Source: Prosthecobacter debontii (GTDB lineage Bacteria > Verrucomicrobiota > Verrucomicrobiia > Verrucomicrobiales > Akkermansiaceae). Taken from it: a DNA stretch of 37,705 nucleotides. Position 1 is the stretch's first letter. Each line of letters starts with the position of its first letter. Position numbers and translations under genes: made by a program. Under the pieces are notes generated by a model. That model saw nothing but the letters and a program-made list of their open reading frames with translations, was not told the DNA's origin and searched no databases. Of this stretch, positions 1 through 7,541 are shown piece by piece. Where the stretch lies: contig CAMBQC010000009.1 in assembly GCA_945869855.1 (NCBI GenBank), positions 1 through 37,705 of the forward strand. Reading direction: 5' to 3'.

Positions 1-149
1 AGTGCTGACACCCTGACCGCATTTCGCCACCATTTCTCTTGCCAGCGACGGATACCGCCGCCACAACAAGCGCCGCCGTTTCGGGGGTGCATCAATGGAC
101 TGTTGCGCCGCCGCTGCTGCGCCACATCACACCAATCCAAGCGCCAAAT

Positions 150-1316
150 ATGCACAGCATCTCATCACGTATCGACAAGGTTTCTCCCTCCCTCACACTC
201 GCCGTCACCGCGCAGGCCAAGGCCATGATAGCTAACGGCGAGGAGGTTTACGCCCTCGCCGGCGGCGAACCCGAAGTCGACACCCCGACCTTCATCAAGG
301 AAGCCGCCGTCAAGGCCCTCATGGAAGGCCGCACCAAATACACCCCTTCCGGCGGCATCCCGGAGCTCCGCCAGGCGCTTTCCGAGAAGTTCAAAAAGGA
401 CAACCATATCAACTACGCGCCGAACCAGATCTGCGTCACCTCCGGTGCGAAAATGGCCTGCTTCAACGCGATCCTCGCCATCGTCGAGGAGGGTGATGAG
501 GTCATCATCCCCACGCCGTTCTGGGTTTCCTATCCGGAAATGGTCCGCATGGCTGGCGGTATCCCCGTCCTCGTCGAGACCAAGGAATCGACCGGCTGGA
601 AAATGACCCCCCAGCAGTTCGAGGACGCGATGACCCCGGCCACCAAAATGGTCATCATCAACTCCCCCGGCAACCCCACCGGTGCCGTTTACACGAAGGC
701 GGAGTTGCTGGCTCTCGGTAAGATCGCTCTGGAAGAGGACATCGTGATCCTCTCCGACGAGATCTACGAAAAGCTCGTTTACGGCGAGGCGGAGCACGTC
801 TCCATCGCCTCCCTCAGCGAGGATCTCTACAACCTCACCATCACCGTCAACGGCTTTTCGAAAGCCTACTCCATGACCGGCTGGCGCCTCGGCTACACTG
901 CCGCGCCGAAAGCCATCGCCGACGCGATCGACAAGGTGCAGAACCACTCCGTTTCCAACGCCACCACTTTCGCCCAATACGGCGCCCTCGCCGCCCTCCA
1001 GGGAGACCAGACCTTCATCGAGGATCTGCGCGGCGAATACGACGTAAAGCGCCAGTTTATGTTCGCCCGCCTCAGTGCGATCAACAACATCCGCGTGGTC
1101 GAGCCGAAGGGTGCCTTCTACTTCTTCGTCTACACCGGTCAGATGGGCATCAAGTCCATGAACCTCTGCGATAAACTCCTCTCCCGCTACAAGGTCGCCG
1201 CCGTGCCCGGCATCGCCTTCGGCTACGACGAGGGCATCCGCCTCAGCTACTGCACCACCCTCGACGTCCTCAACGAAGGCCTCACCCGCTTCGAACAGTT
1301 CTGCAGGGAGCATTGA
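150..1316 (+). CDS. aspC: Aspartate aminotransferase, class I/II, PLP-dependent
   Basis: This cytoplasmic enzyme should exchange amino groups between aspartate (or a related amino acid) and 2-oxoglutarate. The 388-residue product has the fold-type I pattern: SPGNPTG near residues 172-178, LSDEIY around 201-206 with the Asp that contacts the PLP ring nitrogen, and NGFSKAYSMTGWRLGY with the Schiff-base Lys near 238. A C-terminal GIRLSYC holds the carboxylate-binding Arg. The ATG at 150 is chosen because homology-like sequence (SSRIDKVSPSLT) begins there. The frame stays open upstream to a TTG at 39, but that extension has no family character. A strong terminator follows directly, so the gene is probably monocistronic. 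Exact substrate preference (aspartate, or also prephenate) cannot be read from sequence. Confidence 0.9.
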   Translation: MHSISSRIDKVSPSLTLAVTAQAKAMIANGEEVYALAGGEPEVDTPTFIKEAAVKALMEGRTKYTPSGGIPELRQALSEKFKKDNHINYAPNQICVTSGAKMACFNAILAIVEEGDEVIIPTPFWVSYPEMVRMAGGIPVLVETKESTGWKMTPQQFEDAMTPATKMVIINSPGNPTGAVYTKAELLALGKIALEEDIVILSDEIYEKLVYGEAEHVSIASLSEDLYNLTITVNGFSKAYSMTGWRLGYTAAPKAIADAIDKVQNHSVSNATTFAQYGALAALQGDQTFIEDLRGEYDVKRQFMFARLSAINNIRVVEPKGAFYFFVYTGQMGIKSMNLCDKLLSRYKVAAVPGIAFGYDEGIRLSYCTTLDVLNEGLTRFEQFCREH

Positions 1317-1332
1317 TCCCCGTTTCTATCGG

Positions 1333-1370
1333 AAAGGGCGTTCCGCAAGATCATGCGGGACGCCTTTTTT
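1333..1370 (+). terminator. Rho-independent terminator after the aminotransferase
   Basis: GGCGTTCCGCA (1337-1347) pairs with TGCGGGACGCC (1354-1364) across a six-base loop, with one G-T pair. The stem is flanked by AAA and followed by six T residues. It begins 16 bases after the stop codon. Confidence 0.9.
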
Positions 1371-1388
1371 GTTGGTTGGGGAATTATC

Positions 1389-1447
1389 GGAGCCGCGTTC
1401 TCCAAAACGCGAGTCCTTCGCACGCGCGTTTTGGAGAATGCGGCTCC
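1389..1447. repeat. 23-bp inverted repeat, REP-like palindromic element
   Basis: The arms at 1389-1411 and 1425-1447 match over 23 bases with a single mismatch that would be a G-U pair in RNA. The outer end reads GGAGCCGCGTTCTCC and the inner end CAAAACGCG; the spacer is 13 bases. It has no T-run, so a terminator role is unlikely. It lies in the 268-base gap between the aminotransferase and the OppD-like gene. Apart from the terminator I see no gene in that gap; the rest (1448-1584) is featureless to me. Confidence 0.75.
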
Positions 1448-1584
1448 GCAAAATCGATCACGCGCTGCTTGATCGTCCGGATGCAGATCACGGCTTGGGT
1501 CTCTTATTCGCCGGTAATGTTGAGGTAGACTAGCATTTGGGCGTTGAGGTTAGCGCTGCAGGAATTGATCACCTGAAGTGGCGC

Positions 1585-2559
1585 TCAGAGCGCAAGACAG
1601 CCCGGACAATCCTGCGCGAAGTGTCCTGGCTGAATCTCCGCGAGTTTGGGCGCATGGTCGGTAAGGCAGAGATTCGCATTGCCGACGAGATTGCGGGGCT
1701 GGAAAGCACACCCTTTTGTTGGGTGGGCGAGGTTCGGAGGAAGGCCGGGTATTGTCATCAGCGGCTGACCTTTCGGTTGGGCTGCTGGTATCGATTTTAA
1801 AAGTGAACGCGTGTAGGCGTGCAGCGGCTTACTGAAAAGGTCGGCGCGCGCGGCACTCTCAACGATGCGGCCAGCATACATCACGTTGATTGTATCGCAC
1901 ATTTCCGATACCACTGCGAGGTCATGGGTGATAAAAATGACCGCCGTGCCAAGGTCGCGCTGGCGGTCGCGGATGAGGTCGAGCACCTGCTTCTGCACGG
2001 TCACATCAAGCGCGGTGGTTGGCTCGTCGCAGATGAGTAGTTCGGGTTTCGTGATCAGTGCCATGGCGATCATCACCCGCTGCCGCATGCCGCCCGAAAA
2101 CTCATGCGGATAGGAATGAATCCGTTTTTCGGGATCGGGGATGCCTACCTCGGCGAGCGCGTCGATAGCGCGGGTGAGCGCCGCCTGTCCGCGCAGATTC
2201 TCATGCAGTTCCAGCGGTTCGGTCAACTGGTCGCGGATGCGCATGAAGGGATTCAGCGAAGTCATCGGATCTTGGAATATCATCGAGATTCGCTTTCCTC
2301 GGATTTTCAACAGCTCTTTTTCCGCTACTTTCAGGAGATCGATGCCGCCGAACATCGCGGTGCCGCGCTCGATCCTTCCGGGAGGCATCGGTAGTAGTCC
2401 GAGCAGCGAGTAACAGGTAACGGATTTCCCTGAGCCCGATTCACCGACAATCCCCAGCGTCCTGCCTTTTTCTAGAGAAAACGAAACGTCTTCTACTGCG
2501 TGGACAATGCCGTTACGGGTGTGGAAACGGGTGGTGAGGTTCTTTACATCGATGAGCAC
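1585..2559 (-). CDS. Oligopeptide/dipeptide ABC transporter ATP-binding protein (OppD/DppD type)
   Basis: This is the cytoplasmic ATPase that would drive a peptide importer. The 324-residue protein has Walker A GESGSGKS (39-46), Q-loop FQDPMTSLNP (95-104), signature FSGGM (154-158), Walker B LLICDEPT (174-181) and the switch His in ITHDLAVVSEMCD. The C-terminal oligo_HPY region (about 232-320) is present. That region normally carries four Cys in a GC-F-PRC type arrangement; here the PRC Cys is replaced by Asn (GCAFQPRN). No permease, second ATPase or binding protein lies nearby, so this is an orphan subunit whose partners must be elsewhere. The ATG at 2559 starts directly before the ABC domain. 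Confidence 0.9.
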   Translation of the reverse strand: MLIDVKNLTTRFHTRNGIVHAVEDVSFSLEKGRTLGIVGESGSGKSVTCYSLLGLLPMPPGRIERGTAMFGGIDLLKVAEKELLKIRGKRISMIFQDPMTSLNPFMRIRDQLTEPLELHENLRGQAALTRAIDALAEVGIPDPEKRIHSYPHEFSGGMRQRVMIAMALITKPELLICDEPTTALDVTVQKQVLDLIRDRQRDLGTAVIFITHDLAVVSEMCDTINVMYAGRIVESAARADLFSKPLHAYTRSLLKSIPAAQPKGQPLMTIPGLPPNLAHPTKGCAFQPRNLVGNANLCLTDHAPKLAEIQPGHFAQDCPGCLAL

Positions 2560-2704
2560 GGGAAAACTCTACGATTCGGAAAGGAAAGCTCAAGAAAGAA
2601 GCCAAACCGGTAGGGAGTTATCGCCGGAATGACCTACGCGGCGTGCCTTTACTTAGTGATGGGGCAAACACTTTACATCATCCTATCTCAAGTGGCCGCT
2701 GGAA

Positions 2705-3208
2705 TCAGGCTTTATCCAAGATACTGTCCCAGTGCTCTAGGTTATCTTTTTGGGCTTCGAAGAGGTCGTTTGTATCGTCGTGAATGGTTATCGAGGTGAT
2801 CTTATCTCCTTGGCTGATCTGATTGACGATGTGTTGACCGTTGGTGACTTGACCAAATACCGAGTGCTTACCATCGAGATGGGGAGTGGCTACGTGGGTG
2901 ATGAAAAATTGAGAACCGTTAGTGCCGGGGCCGGCGTTGGCCATCGAAAATACGCCGGGCGAGCGGTGGCGCAGATCGGGATGAAATTCGTCGGCGAATT
3001 TGTAGCCGGGGCCACCACGCCCAGTGCCTGTGGGGTCGCCGCCTTGGATCATGAAATTTGCAATCACGCGGTGGAAGGAGATGCCATCGTAATAGCCGCG
3101 CTTGGCGAGATTGAGGAAGTGCGCGCAGGTCATCGGCACCTTTGATGAGTAGAAAGTGGCGTCGATGTCGCCGGCGGAAGTGTGGAGTGTGATTTTGATG
3201 TCGTTCAT
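2705..3208 (-). CDS. Peptidyl-prolyl cis-trans isomerase, cyclophilin type
   Basis: The protein isomerises Xaa-Pro bonds during folding. The 167-residue product is a minimal bacterial cyclophilin with the active-site stretch [18 protein letters not shown] near residues 44-61, a NGSQFFIT substrate-binding motif near 96-103, and [11 protein letters not shown] near 111-121. No signal peptide is present, so it should be cytoplasmic. The gene stands apart from the OppD-like gene by 145 bases and from EboE by about 207 bases. PpiA and PpiB cannot be told apart with confidence, so no symbol is given. Confidence 0.9.
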   Translation of the reverse strand: MNDIKITLHTSAGDIDATFYSSKVPMTCAHFLNLAKRGYYDGISFHRVIANFMIQGGDPTGTGRGGPGYKFADEFHPDLRHRSPGVFSMANAGPGTNGSQFFITHVATPHLDGKHSVFGQVTNGQHIVNQISQGDKITSITIHDDTNDLFEAQKDNLEHWDSILDKA

Positions 3209-3246
3209 AGAGTGTTCTGATTTCGGTGGTCTATAGGAAATTGTCT

Positions 3247-3281
3247 AACCACAAGTGGACGCAGTTTCACGCAGATGAAAG
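3247..3281. repeat. Degenerate ten-base periodic sequence
   Basis: ACGCAG occurs at 3259-3264 and 3269-3274, and a weaker CACAAG lies about ten bases earlier (3250-3255). The stretch resembles decamer-like intergenic sequence built on ACGCAGATGA. Two TTTCAAC/TTTTAGT-like heptamers follow at 3321-3334. The 207-base gap 3209-3415 holds nothing else that I can name. Confidence 0.35.
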
Positions 3282-3415
3282 AGAAGAATTGAAAAAATAA
3301 GAATCGGGTGGCTTGGTAAGTTTCAACTTTTAGTTGGTTGGCTCGATGCCTCATCCTCTTTAACTTGCGTCCATTAACGTCGATCTGCTGTTGAATTTCC
3401 GCCGAGTGCAGGAGT

Positions 3416-4576
3416 TTAATTTGGATTTTTCAGTTGCCCTAGCACCCAGCGGTATTCAGCGGCGATCTGTTCGACGACGGGGCGCTGGAGATTGCCTGGC
3501 AGGACGCCCCAGGTGTAGGTCTCGATCTCGAAATGGTGGCAGGCGGCGGGATGGCGCTGGCACCAGGCGAGCGTTTCTTCGACGTGGGTGTGGGTAGAAG
3601 AAAGAGGCGGCGCTGGTTGGGCGTCGAGCGGGATGTGGAAATGGACGCGGGCTTCCACCAACTCTGCCGACGAAATCGCGCCGCTATCGAGCGCCGCGAG
3701 AAAGTCCGGGAGATCGAAAAATCGGGCAAGCGTGGCATCTGGGCGGCTTGCGATTACCTGATGGAAATAGGTTGGTTCGTCGAAACCTCGGATTGCATCG
3801 ATAGCGGTAGGATCCCTTGGGTTCAGCGAAAGTGCGTTGGATAGATGGATTTTGGAAAGTCGAATGCCTGCGGCGGCTATCGTATCCAACGAGGGTGTGG
3901 CGTCGTCGAACTCGACGGCGAAGTGGCACGAATCAAAGTTTAGTCCGATCCGGTTGGTGAGGATCAAGGGGCATTGCGCTTGGTCGTGGAGCCTCTCGAA
4001 AAAGGCCAGCGTCTCCACCGTGTTCTCAAAGTGGCCGAGCGGCTCCGGCTCGAGTCCGAGGTGTAGGTCGATCTGGTGCTTTTGTGACAGATCCTCGATG
4101 AAATGGGCGATCTTGATCAGATTCGTATGAATCTCTGTTTCATTAGCGTGGAAAGTTTTGTGTGAGCCGGGCAGAGTGGAGACCGAGCCACCGGCGGAGG
4201 CAGGCGCGATGTCGGCGAGAATGTGGAAAAGATCGCGAGTGTAGGCCACGCGCTCGGGGCTCGTCCAATCGGGCTGAAATACCTTTTCCTTCACCCGTGT
4301 GCCGTGGAAAGAGCCGTAGGGAAAGCCGTTGATCGTGTACACGTAGGACTCGTTCTCCGCCAGCCAATCCTTGAATTTCGCCAGTTCATCGCCTTGAAGC
4401 AACTCCCTCGCAGCCAGCGCAGAAAGGCGGAGCCCGATAGGATAAGGTCTCCCGACCGGATGATCGCCCGTTTCAATCAGCCGATCCCTCACACCCATCA
4501 CGTGAGTCCGCAACGCCTCCATGGTTTCAGGCCAGGCTTCGGCGGGGTGGATGTTGGTGCAGTAACCTAGGATCAT
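3416..4576 (-). CDS. eboE: EboE-like metabolite traffic protein (TIM-barrel, sugar-phosphate-isomerase-like)
   Basis: The N-terminus MILGYCTNIHPAE, the central INGFPYGSFHG, the VSTLPGSHK stretch and the LGLEPEPLG motif match what I know of EboE. EboE belongs to the xylose-isomerase-like TIM-barrel group and is normally encoded in ebo clusters linked to moving prenylated or scytonemin-type metabolites to the periplasm. The ATG at 4576 is preferred over one seven codons earlier because the family motif begins there. The other ebo genes (A, B, C, D, F) are absent: gatA lies upstream and a cyclophilin follows at a distance. The region between gatA and this start is a heptamer tract. The true substrate is unknown. 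Confidence 0.72.
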   Translation of the reverse strand: MILGYCTNIHPAEAWPETMEALRTHVMGVRDRLIETGDHPVGRPYPIGLRLSALAARELLQGDELAKFKDWLAENESYVYTINGFPYGSFHGTRVKEKVFQPDWTSPERVAYTRDLFHILADIAPASAGGSVSTLPGSHKTFHANETEIHTNLIKIAHFIEDLSQKHQIDLHLGLEPEPLGHFENTVETLAFFERLHDQAQCPLILTNRIGLNFDSCHFAVEFDDATPSLDTIAAAGIRLSKIHLSNALSLNPRDPTAIDAIRGFDEPTYFHQVIASRPDATLARFFDLPDFLAALDSGAISSAELVEARVHFHIPLDAQPAPPLSSTHTHVEETLAWCQRHPAACHHFEIETYTWGVLPGNLQRPVVEQIAAEYRWVLGQLKNPN

Positions 4577-4581
4577 GGTCG

Positions 4582-4616
4582 AAAATACAAATCTCAAATT
4601 TTAAATCTCAAGGAAG
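4582..4616 (-). repeat. Heptanucleotide tandem tract upstream of eboE
   Basis: On the minus strand the tract reads CTTCCTT followed by four heptamers of consensus GAGATTT (one is AAAATTT and one GTATTTT). It overlaps the stop codon of gatA and ends five bases before the eboE ATG. It belongs to the family described at 18630, 18774, 29869 and 34107. Confidence 0.75.
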
Positions 4617-6026
4617 AGAAAGGCTTTCGATGGCTTTCGCGACGCGGAGCATCATGGCTTCTCCAAGGTGAGGGGCGAGGATCTGGATACCGACGGGGAG
4701 ATTGTCCGATCCGTCGAAGGAGGTGGTCCCGCAGGGAACGGACATCCCGGGTATGCCGGCGAGGTTCGCGGGGATCGTGAAAATGTCGGCTAGGTAGTCC
4801 TGCAGCGGATCTTCGGCGCAGGCTCCAATCTTACGGGCGGGGGTTGGCGCTACGGGCGATAGGATTACATCCACCGTTTCGAACGAACGCTTGAAATCAC
4901 GTGTAATCAAGGCGCGCACCTTTTGGGCGCGTGCATAATAGGCATCGTAATAACCTGATGAGAGAACGTAGGTGCCTAGGATGATGCGGCGTTTCACCTC
5001 GGGGCCGAAGCCTAATTCGCGAGACTGATGGTAGAGATCGATGATATCGTCGGGTTTCGGTGAGCGGTTGCCGAAGCGAATCCCGTCGAAACGGGAGAGA
5101 TTTGAGGAAGCCTCCGCCGGGGCGATCACGTAGTAGGTGGCGACGGCATGCTCGGTGTGAGGCAGGGAGATCGGGACGATCTCCGCCCCGAGGCCTTCGA
5201 GTAGTTTGATGCGGCTTTCCACGTTTTCCCGGACGCCGGGATGGATACCCTCGCCGAAATACTCCTTGGGAATTCCGATTCGCAGTCCTTTCACGCCGAG
5301 ATCGATGTCCGCGGAGTAGTTCGGAACCGGCTCGTTCAGCGAGGTGCTATCCTGCGGATCATGCCCGGCGATAGCTTGGAGGATCAGCGCCGCGTCGTCT
5401 ACCGTGCGGGTCAGCGGGCCAATCTGATCTAATGACGAAGCGAAAGCGACGAGGCCGAAACGGGAGACGCGCCCGTAGGTCGGCTTCAGGCCCACAATTC
5501 CGCAATGGGAGGCTGGCTGGCGGATCGAACCACCGGTGTCGGAACCGAGCGCCGCGAAGGCGGTGCCATCGGCCACCGCGGCGGCGGAACCGCCCGAGGA
5601 TCCGCCCGGGATCCGGTCGTGGTCACGCGGGTTGCGGGTGAGCTGGAGGGCGGAGTTTTCCGTCGCGGAACCCATCGCGAATTCGTCCATGTTCATCCGC
5701 CCGAAAGGGATGGCTCCGGCCTCCTTTAATTTACGGATAACCGTTGCATCATAAGAAGATGTGTAATTTTTTCCCAAAAATCGGGAACCGCAGGTGCAGG
5801 GCTGCCCGAGGGTATTGATATTGTCCTTAATAGCGATCGGCAGCCCGCCGAGTGGACATGAAAGATCGGCCTCGGCGGAGGCTTTCAAGGCGAGATCAAG
5901 GTCGTGCGAAAGGTAAGCTCCAGTTTGGGAATCGCGGTTCGCAATCTCTTCCGCGAGTTTCGCGAGGGCTTCCGAGGGGGTCGTTTCACCGTCCAGAAAT
6001 CGGCGGCGCAGGGTAACTAGGGACAT
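4608..6026 (-). CDS. gatA: Asp-tRNA(Asn)/Glu-tRNA(Gln) amidotransferase subunit A
   Basis: GatA is the glutaminase/amidase subunit of the GatCAB complex, which converts mischarged Glu-tRNA(Gln) or Asp-tRNA(Asn) to the amidated form in the cytoplasm. The 472-residue protein shows the amidase-signature Ser-cisSer-Lys set: Lys67 in PIAIKDN, Ser143 in the GGSSGGSAAAV motif and Ser167 in GSDTGGSIRQP. Length is normal. gatC lies 26 bases upstream on the same strand; gatB is not in the window. The ATG at 6026 begins the recognisable protein (MSLVTLRRRFLDGE). Confidence 0.95.
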   Translation of the reverse strand: MSLVTLRRRFLDGETTPSEALAKLAEEIANRDSQTGAYLSHDLDLALKASAEADLSCPLGGLPIAIKDNINTLGQPCTCGSRFLGKNYTSSYDATVIRKLKEAGAIPFGRMNMDEFAMGSATENSALQLTRNPRDHDRIPGGSSGGSAAAVADGTAFAALGSDTGGSIRQPASHCGIVGLKPTYGRVSRFGLVAFASSLDQIGPLTRTVDDAALILQAIAGHDPQDSTSLNEPVPNYSADIDLGVKGLRIGIPKEYFGEGIHPGVRENVESRIKLLEGLGAEIVPISLPHTEHAVATYYVIAPAEASSNLSRFDGIRFGNRSPKPDDIIDLYHQSRELGFGPEVKRRIILGTYVLSSGYYDAYYARAQKVRALITRDFKRSFETVDVILSPVAPTPARKIGACAEDPLQDYLADIFTIPANLAGIPGMSVPCGTTSFDGSDNLPVGIQILAPHLGEAMMLRVAKAIESLSLP

Positions 6027-6030
6027 GGTG

Positions 6031-6051
6031 GGTTGAGGCTAAAAGCTGAAA
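6031..6051 (-). repeat. Short heptamer-like tract between gatC and gatA
   Basis: Three seven-base units related to TTTCAGC precede the gatA ATG on the sense strand. The gatC stop codon lies at its upstream edge. It is shorter and looser than the other tracts, so membership is tentative. Confidence 0.4.
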
Positions 6052-6052
6052 T

Positions 6053-6343
6053 TTACGCGTCGGCGACGACTTTGGGGACACGGATCTGGGATTGGGCCTG
6101 GTCGGGGGCGTTCAAGAGTATGGCCTCGGGCGACAGGCTGGCGTGCGGCTGATCATCGCGCATCGGGCCGAGCCGAGTTCCTTCCATAGCGGCGATGTCA
6201 TCGGGTAGGTCGATGGCGGAAAGGGATTCCACATGGCCGAGAATCGCATCGAGCTGGGATTGGAAAACGGCAACCTCCGCCTCGGTCAGATCAAGGCGGG
6301 CGAGGTTGGCTACGTAGCGGACATCGATATGTGCATGGGACAT
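6053..6343 (-). CDS. gatC: Asp-tRNA(Asn)/Glu-tRNA(Gln) amidotransferase subunit C
   Basis: GatC is the small structural subunit that clamps GatA to GatB. The 96-residue reading from the ATG at 6343 gives the typical opening HIDVRYVANLARLDLTEAEV and the later FQSQLDAILGHVESLSAIDL helix. The C-terminal part holds MRDDQP and ILLNAPD, a usual GatC ending. The frame is open to 6436 with an ATG at 6370 as well, but the upstream residues (QTSPTPGKPLLP) do not resemble the family. Placement 26 bases before gatA supports the call and suggests cotranscription. Confidence 0.9.
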   Translation of the reverse strand: MSHAHIDVRYVANLARLDLTEAEVAVFQSQLDAILGHVESLSAIDLPDDIAAMEGTRLGPMRDDQPHASLSPEAILLNAPDQAQSQIRVPKVVADA

Positions 6344-6503
6344 CGGCGGAAGATTTGTGGAGAAGGTCATGGGAAGCAAGGGCTTTCCGGGTGTGGGGGA
6401 GGTTTGGATATTAACTTGGGAACCCAACCTCGCCAAGCGCTACGACGGGCAGATGGACGCGAGATAGGAGGTTGATTAAAGCACGACTCTGATAATTTCA
6501 TTC

Positions 6504-7460
6504 CTAAATCTGGAATTTATTCCACTTCGGTGGGACGCCGTTGGCCGCCGCTAGCAGGGAGCCAACGACGGCTCCCCGATGGCAGTTGTCGCCGCCGCAC
6601 ATGGCGTTGGCCTGGATGCCGGCCTCGAAGTTGTCATGGTATTTCCAGGCAAGGTAAAGCGACGCGGGCATGGACTCGGCGATGTAGCAGGCGGGGCTGA
6701 AGCGTTGTCCGATGACATGGGTGTCCGGCTGGGATGTCCAGGTATCTGCTTTGTTTCCGGAAATCCAATCGCCTGCTTCTTGTCGGATGGCTTCGTGGAG
6801 CGTGAACCCCTCGCGGATGCGAAAAAGGAGACGGGCGAGGGTGTCGGCGGCGCGCAGCACATTCGCATGGGCATGGGTGAGTCCGACGTGTTCCTTCACG
6901 GTAGCGCGGAGCGTAGCGAGATCCGCTTCCCGCATCACAAAACAGAGCGCGGGCACTTGGGCGAGGCCACCGATGTGCTCGTCCTGGATCGCGCATTTTC
7001 GCGGCGGCTTGCCTATCGCATAGCGGGTGAAAAATCCGCGATGATATTCCTCTAGGTAGGTATCGCGGTGCCTGCCGGGGGTGAGCATGAAATCGATGTA
7101 ATGCTCGAGCCATTCATCGGGACCGTAGCCGCCAGTTTTTTCGCAGAGTCGCACGAGTTCGGCGGCGAGTTGGAAATTGAGTGTGTTCTCCCCGGCTTTT
7201 AGGAACTGGTGGTAATGGATGCCGCGCTGACCCCAATACTGCGCCTGATCGTGGAGGATTTCTCCTTTTTCGTTGAGTGGGGTGTAATGGGAGCGCCAGA
7301 GGATGGAGCCGGTGTGCGGGTTCTTGGGAGCGAGATAGCCGTTGATCTCGCCGTATTCCGCGCGCAACGCCTCGCGGTCGTAATACCAATGGACCGGCAT
7401 GGCTACGGCATCCGCGGCGAGCGAGCCGAGGTAGGCGTTTTGGAAGGGATCGGGGTGCAT
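6504..7460 (-). CDS. ADP-ribosylglycohydrolase family protein (DraG/ARH fold)
   Basis: Members remove ADP-ribose from proteins or nucleic acids with two Mg ions. The 318-residue protein carries an opening helix AYLGSLAADAVAMPVHW near 9-25, which matches the first metal-site helix, and a C-terminal GGDNCHRGAVVGSLLAAANG, the counterpart of the GGDTDT metal motif. In the latter the usual second acidic Asp and Thr are replaced (GGDNCHRG), so metal binding may differ or activity may be lost. No partner ADP-ribosyltransferase or nitrogenase gene is nearby. The family fold is clear; the substrate is not. Confidence 0.8.
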   Translation of the reverse strand: MHPDPFQNAYLGSLAADAVAMPVHWYYDREALRAEYGEINGYLAPKNPHTGSILWRSHYTPLNEKGEILHDQAQYWGQRGIHYHQFLKAGENTLNFQLAAELVRLCEKTGGYGPDEWLEHYIDFMLTPGRHRDTYLEEYHRGFFTRYAIGKPPRKCAIQDEHIGGLAQVPALCFVMREADLATLRATVKEHVGLTHAHANVLRAADTLARLLFRIREGFTLHEAIRQEAGDWISGNKADTWTSQPDTHVIGQRFSPACYIAESMPASLYLAWKYHDNFEAGIQANAMCGGDNCHRGAVVGSLLAAANGVPPKWNKFQI

Positions 7461-7541
7461 GAGTCTGCGATGATAGAGCGGGAAAAGGTCGGCGCAAGGT
7501 GTGGCTGCATGGGGGAAGCCAGCCGGAGGCGCGGCTCTCCG

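Noticed and set aside
165..1313. Long open frame (382 codons) opposite the aminotransferase gene
   Set aside because: Gly/Asp/Val-rich translation without any family motif; it is the antisense shadow of a GC-rich gene with clear PLP-enzyme motifs.
1313..1800. Two short plus-strand frames in the gap and opposite the OppD-like gene
   Set aside because: They run through the terminator, the palindrome and the antisense of the OppD C-terminus, and lack any motif.
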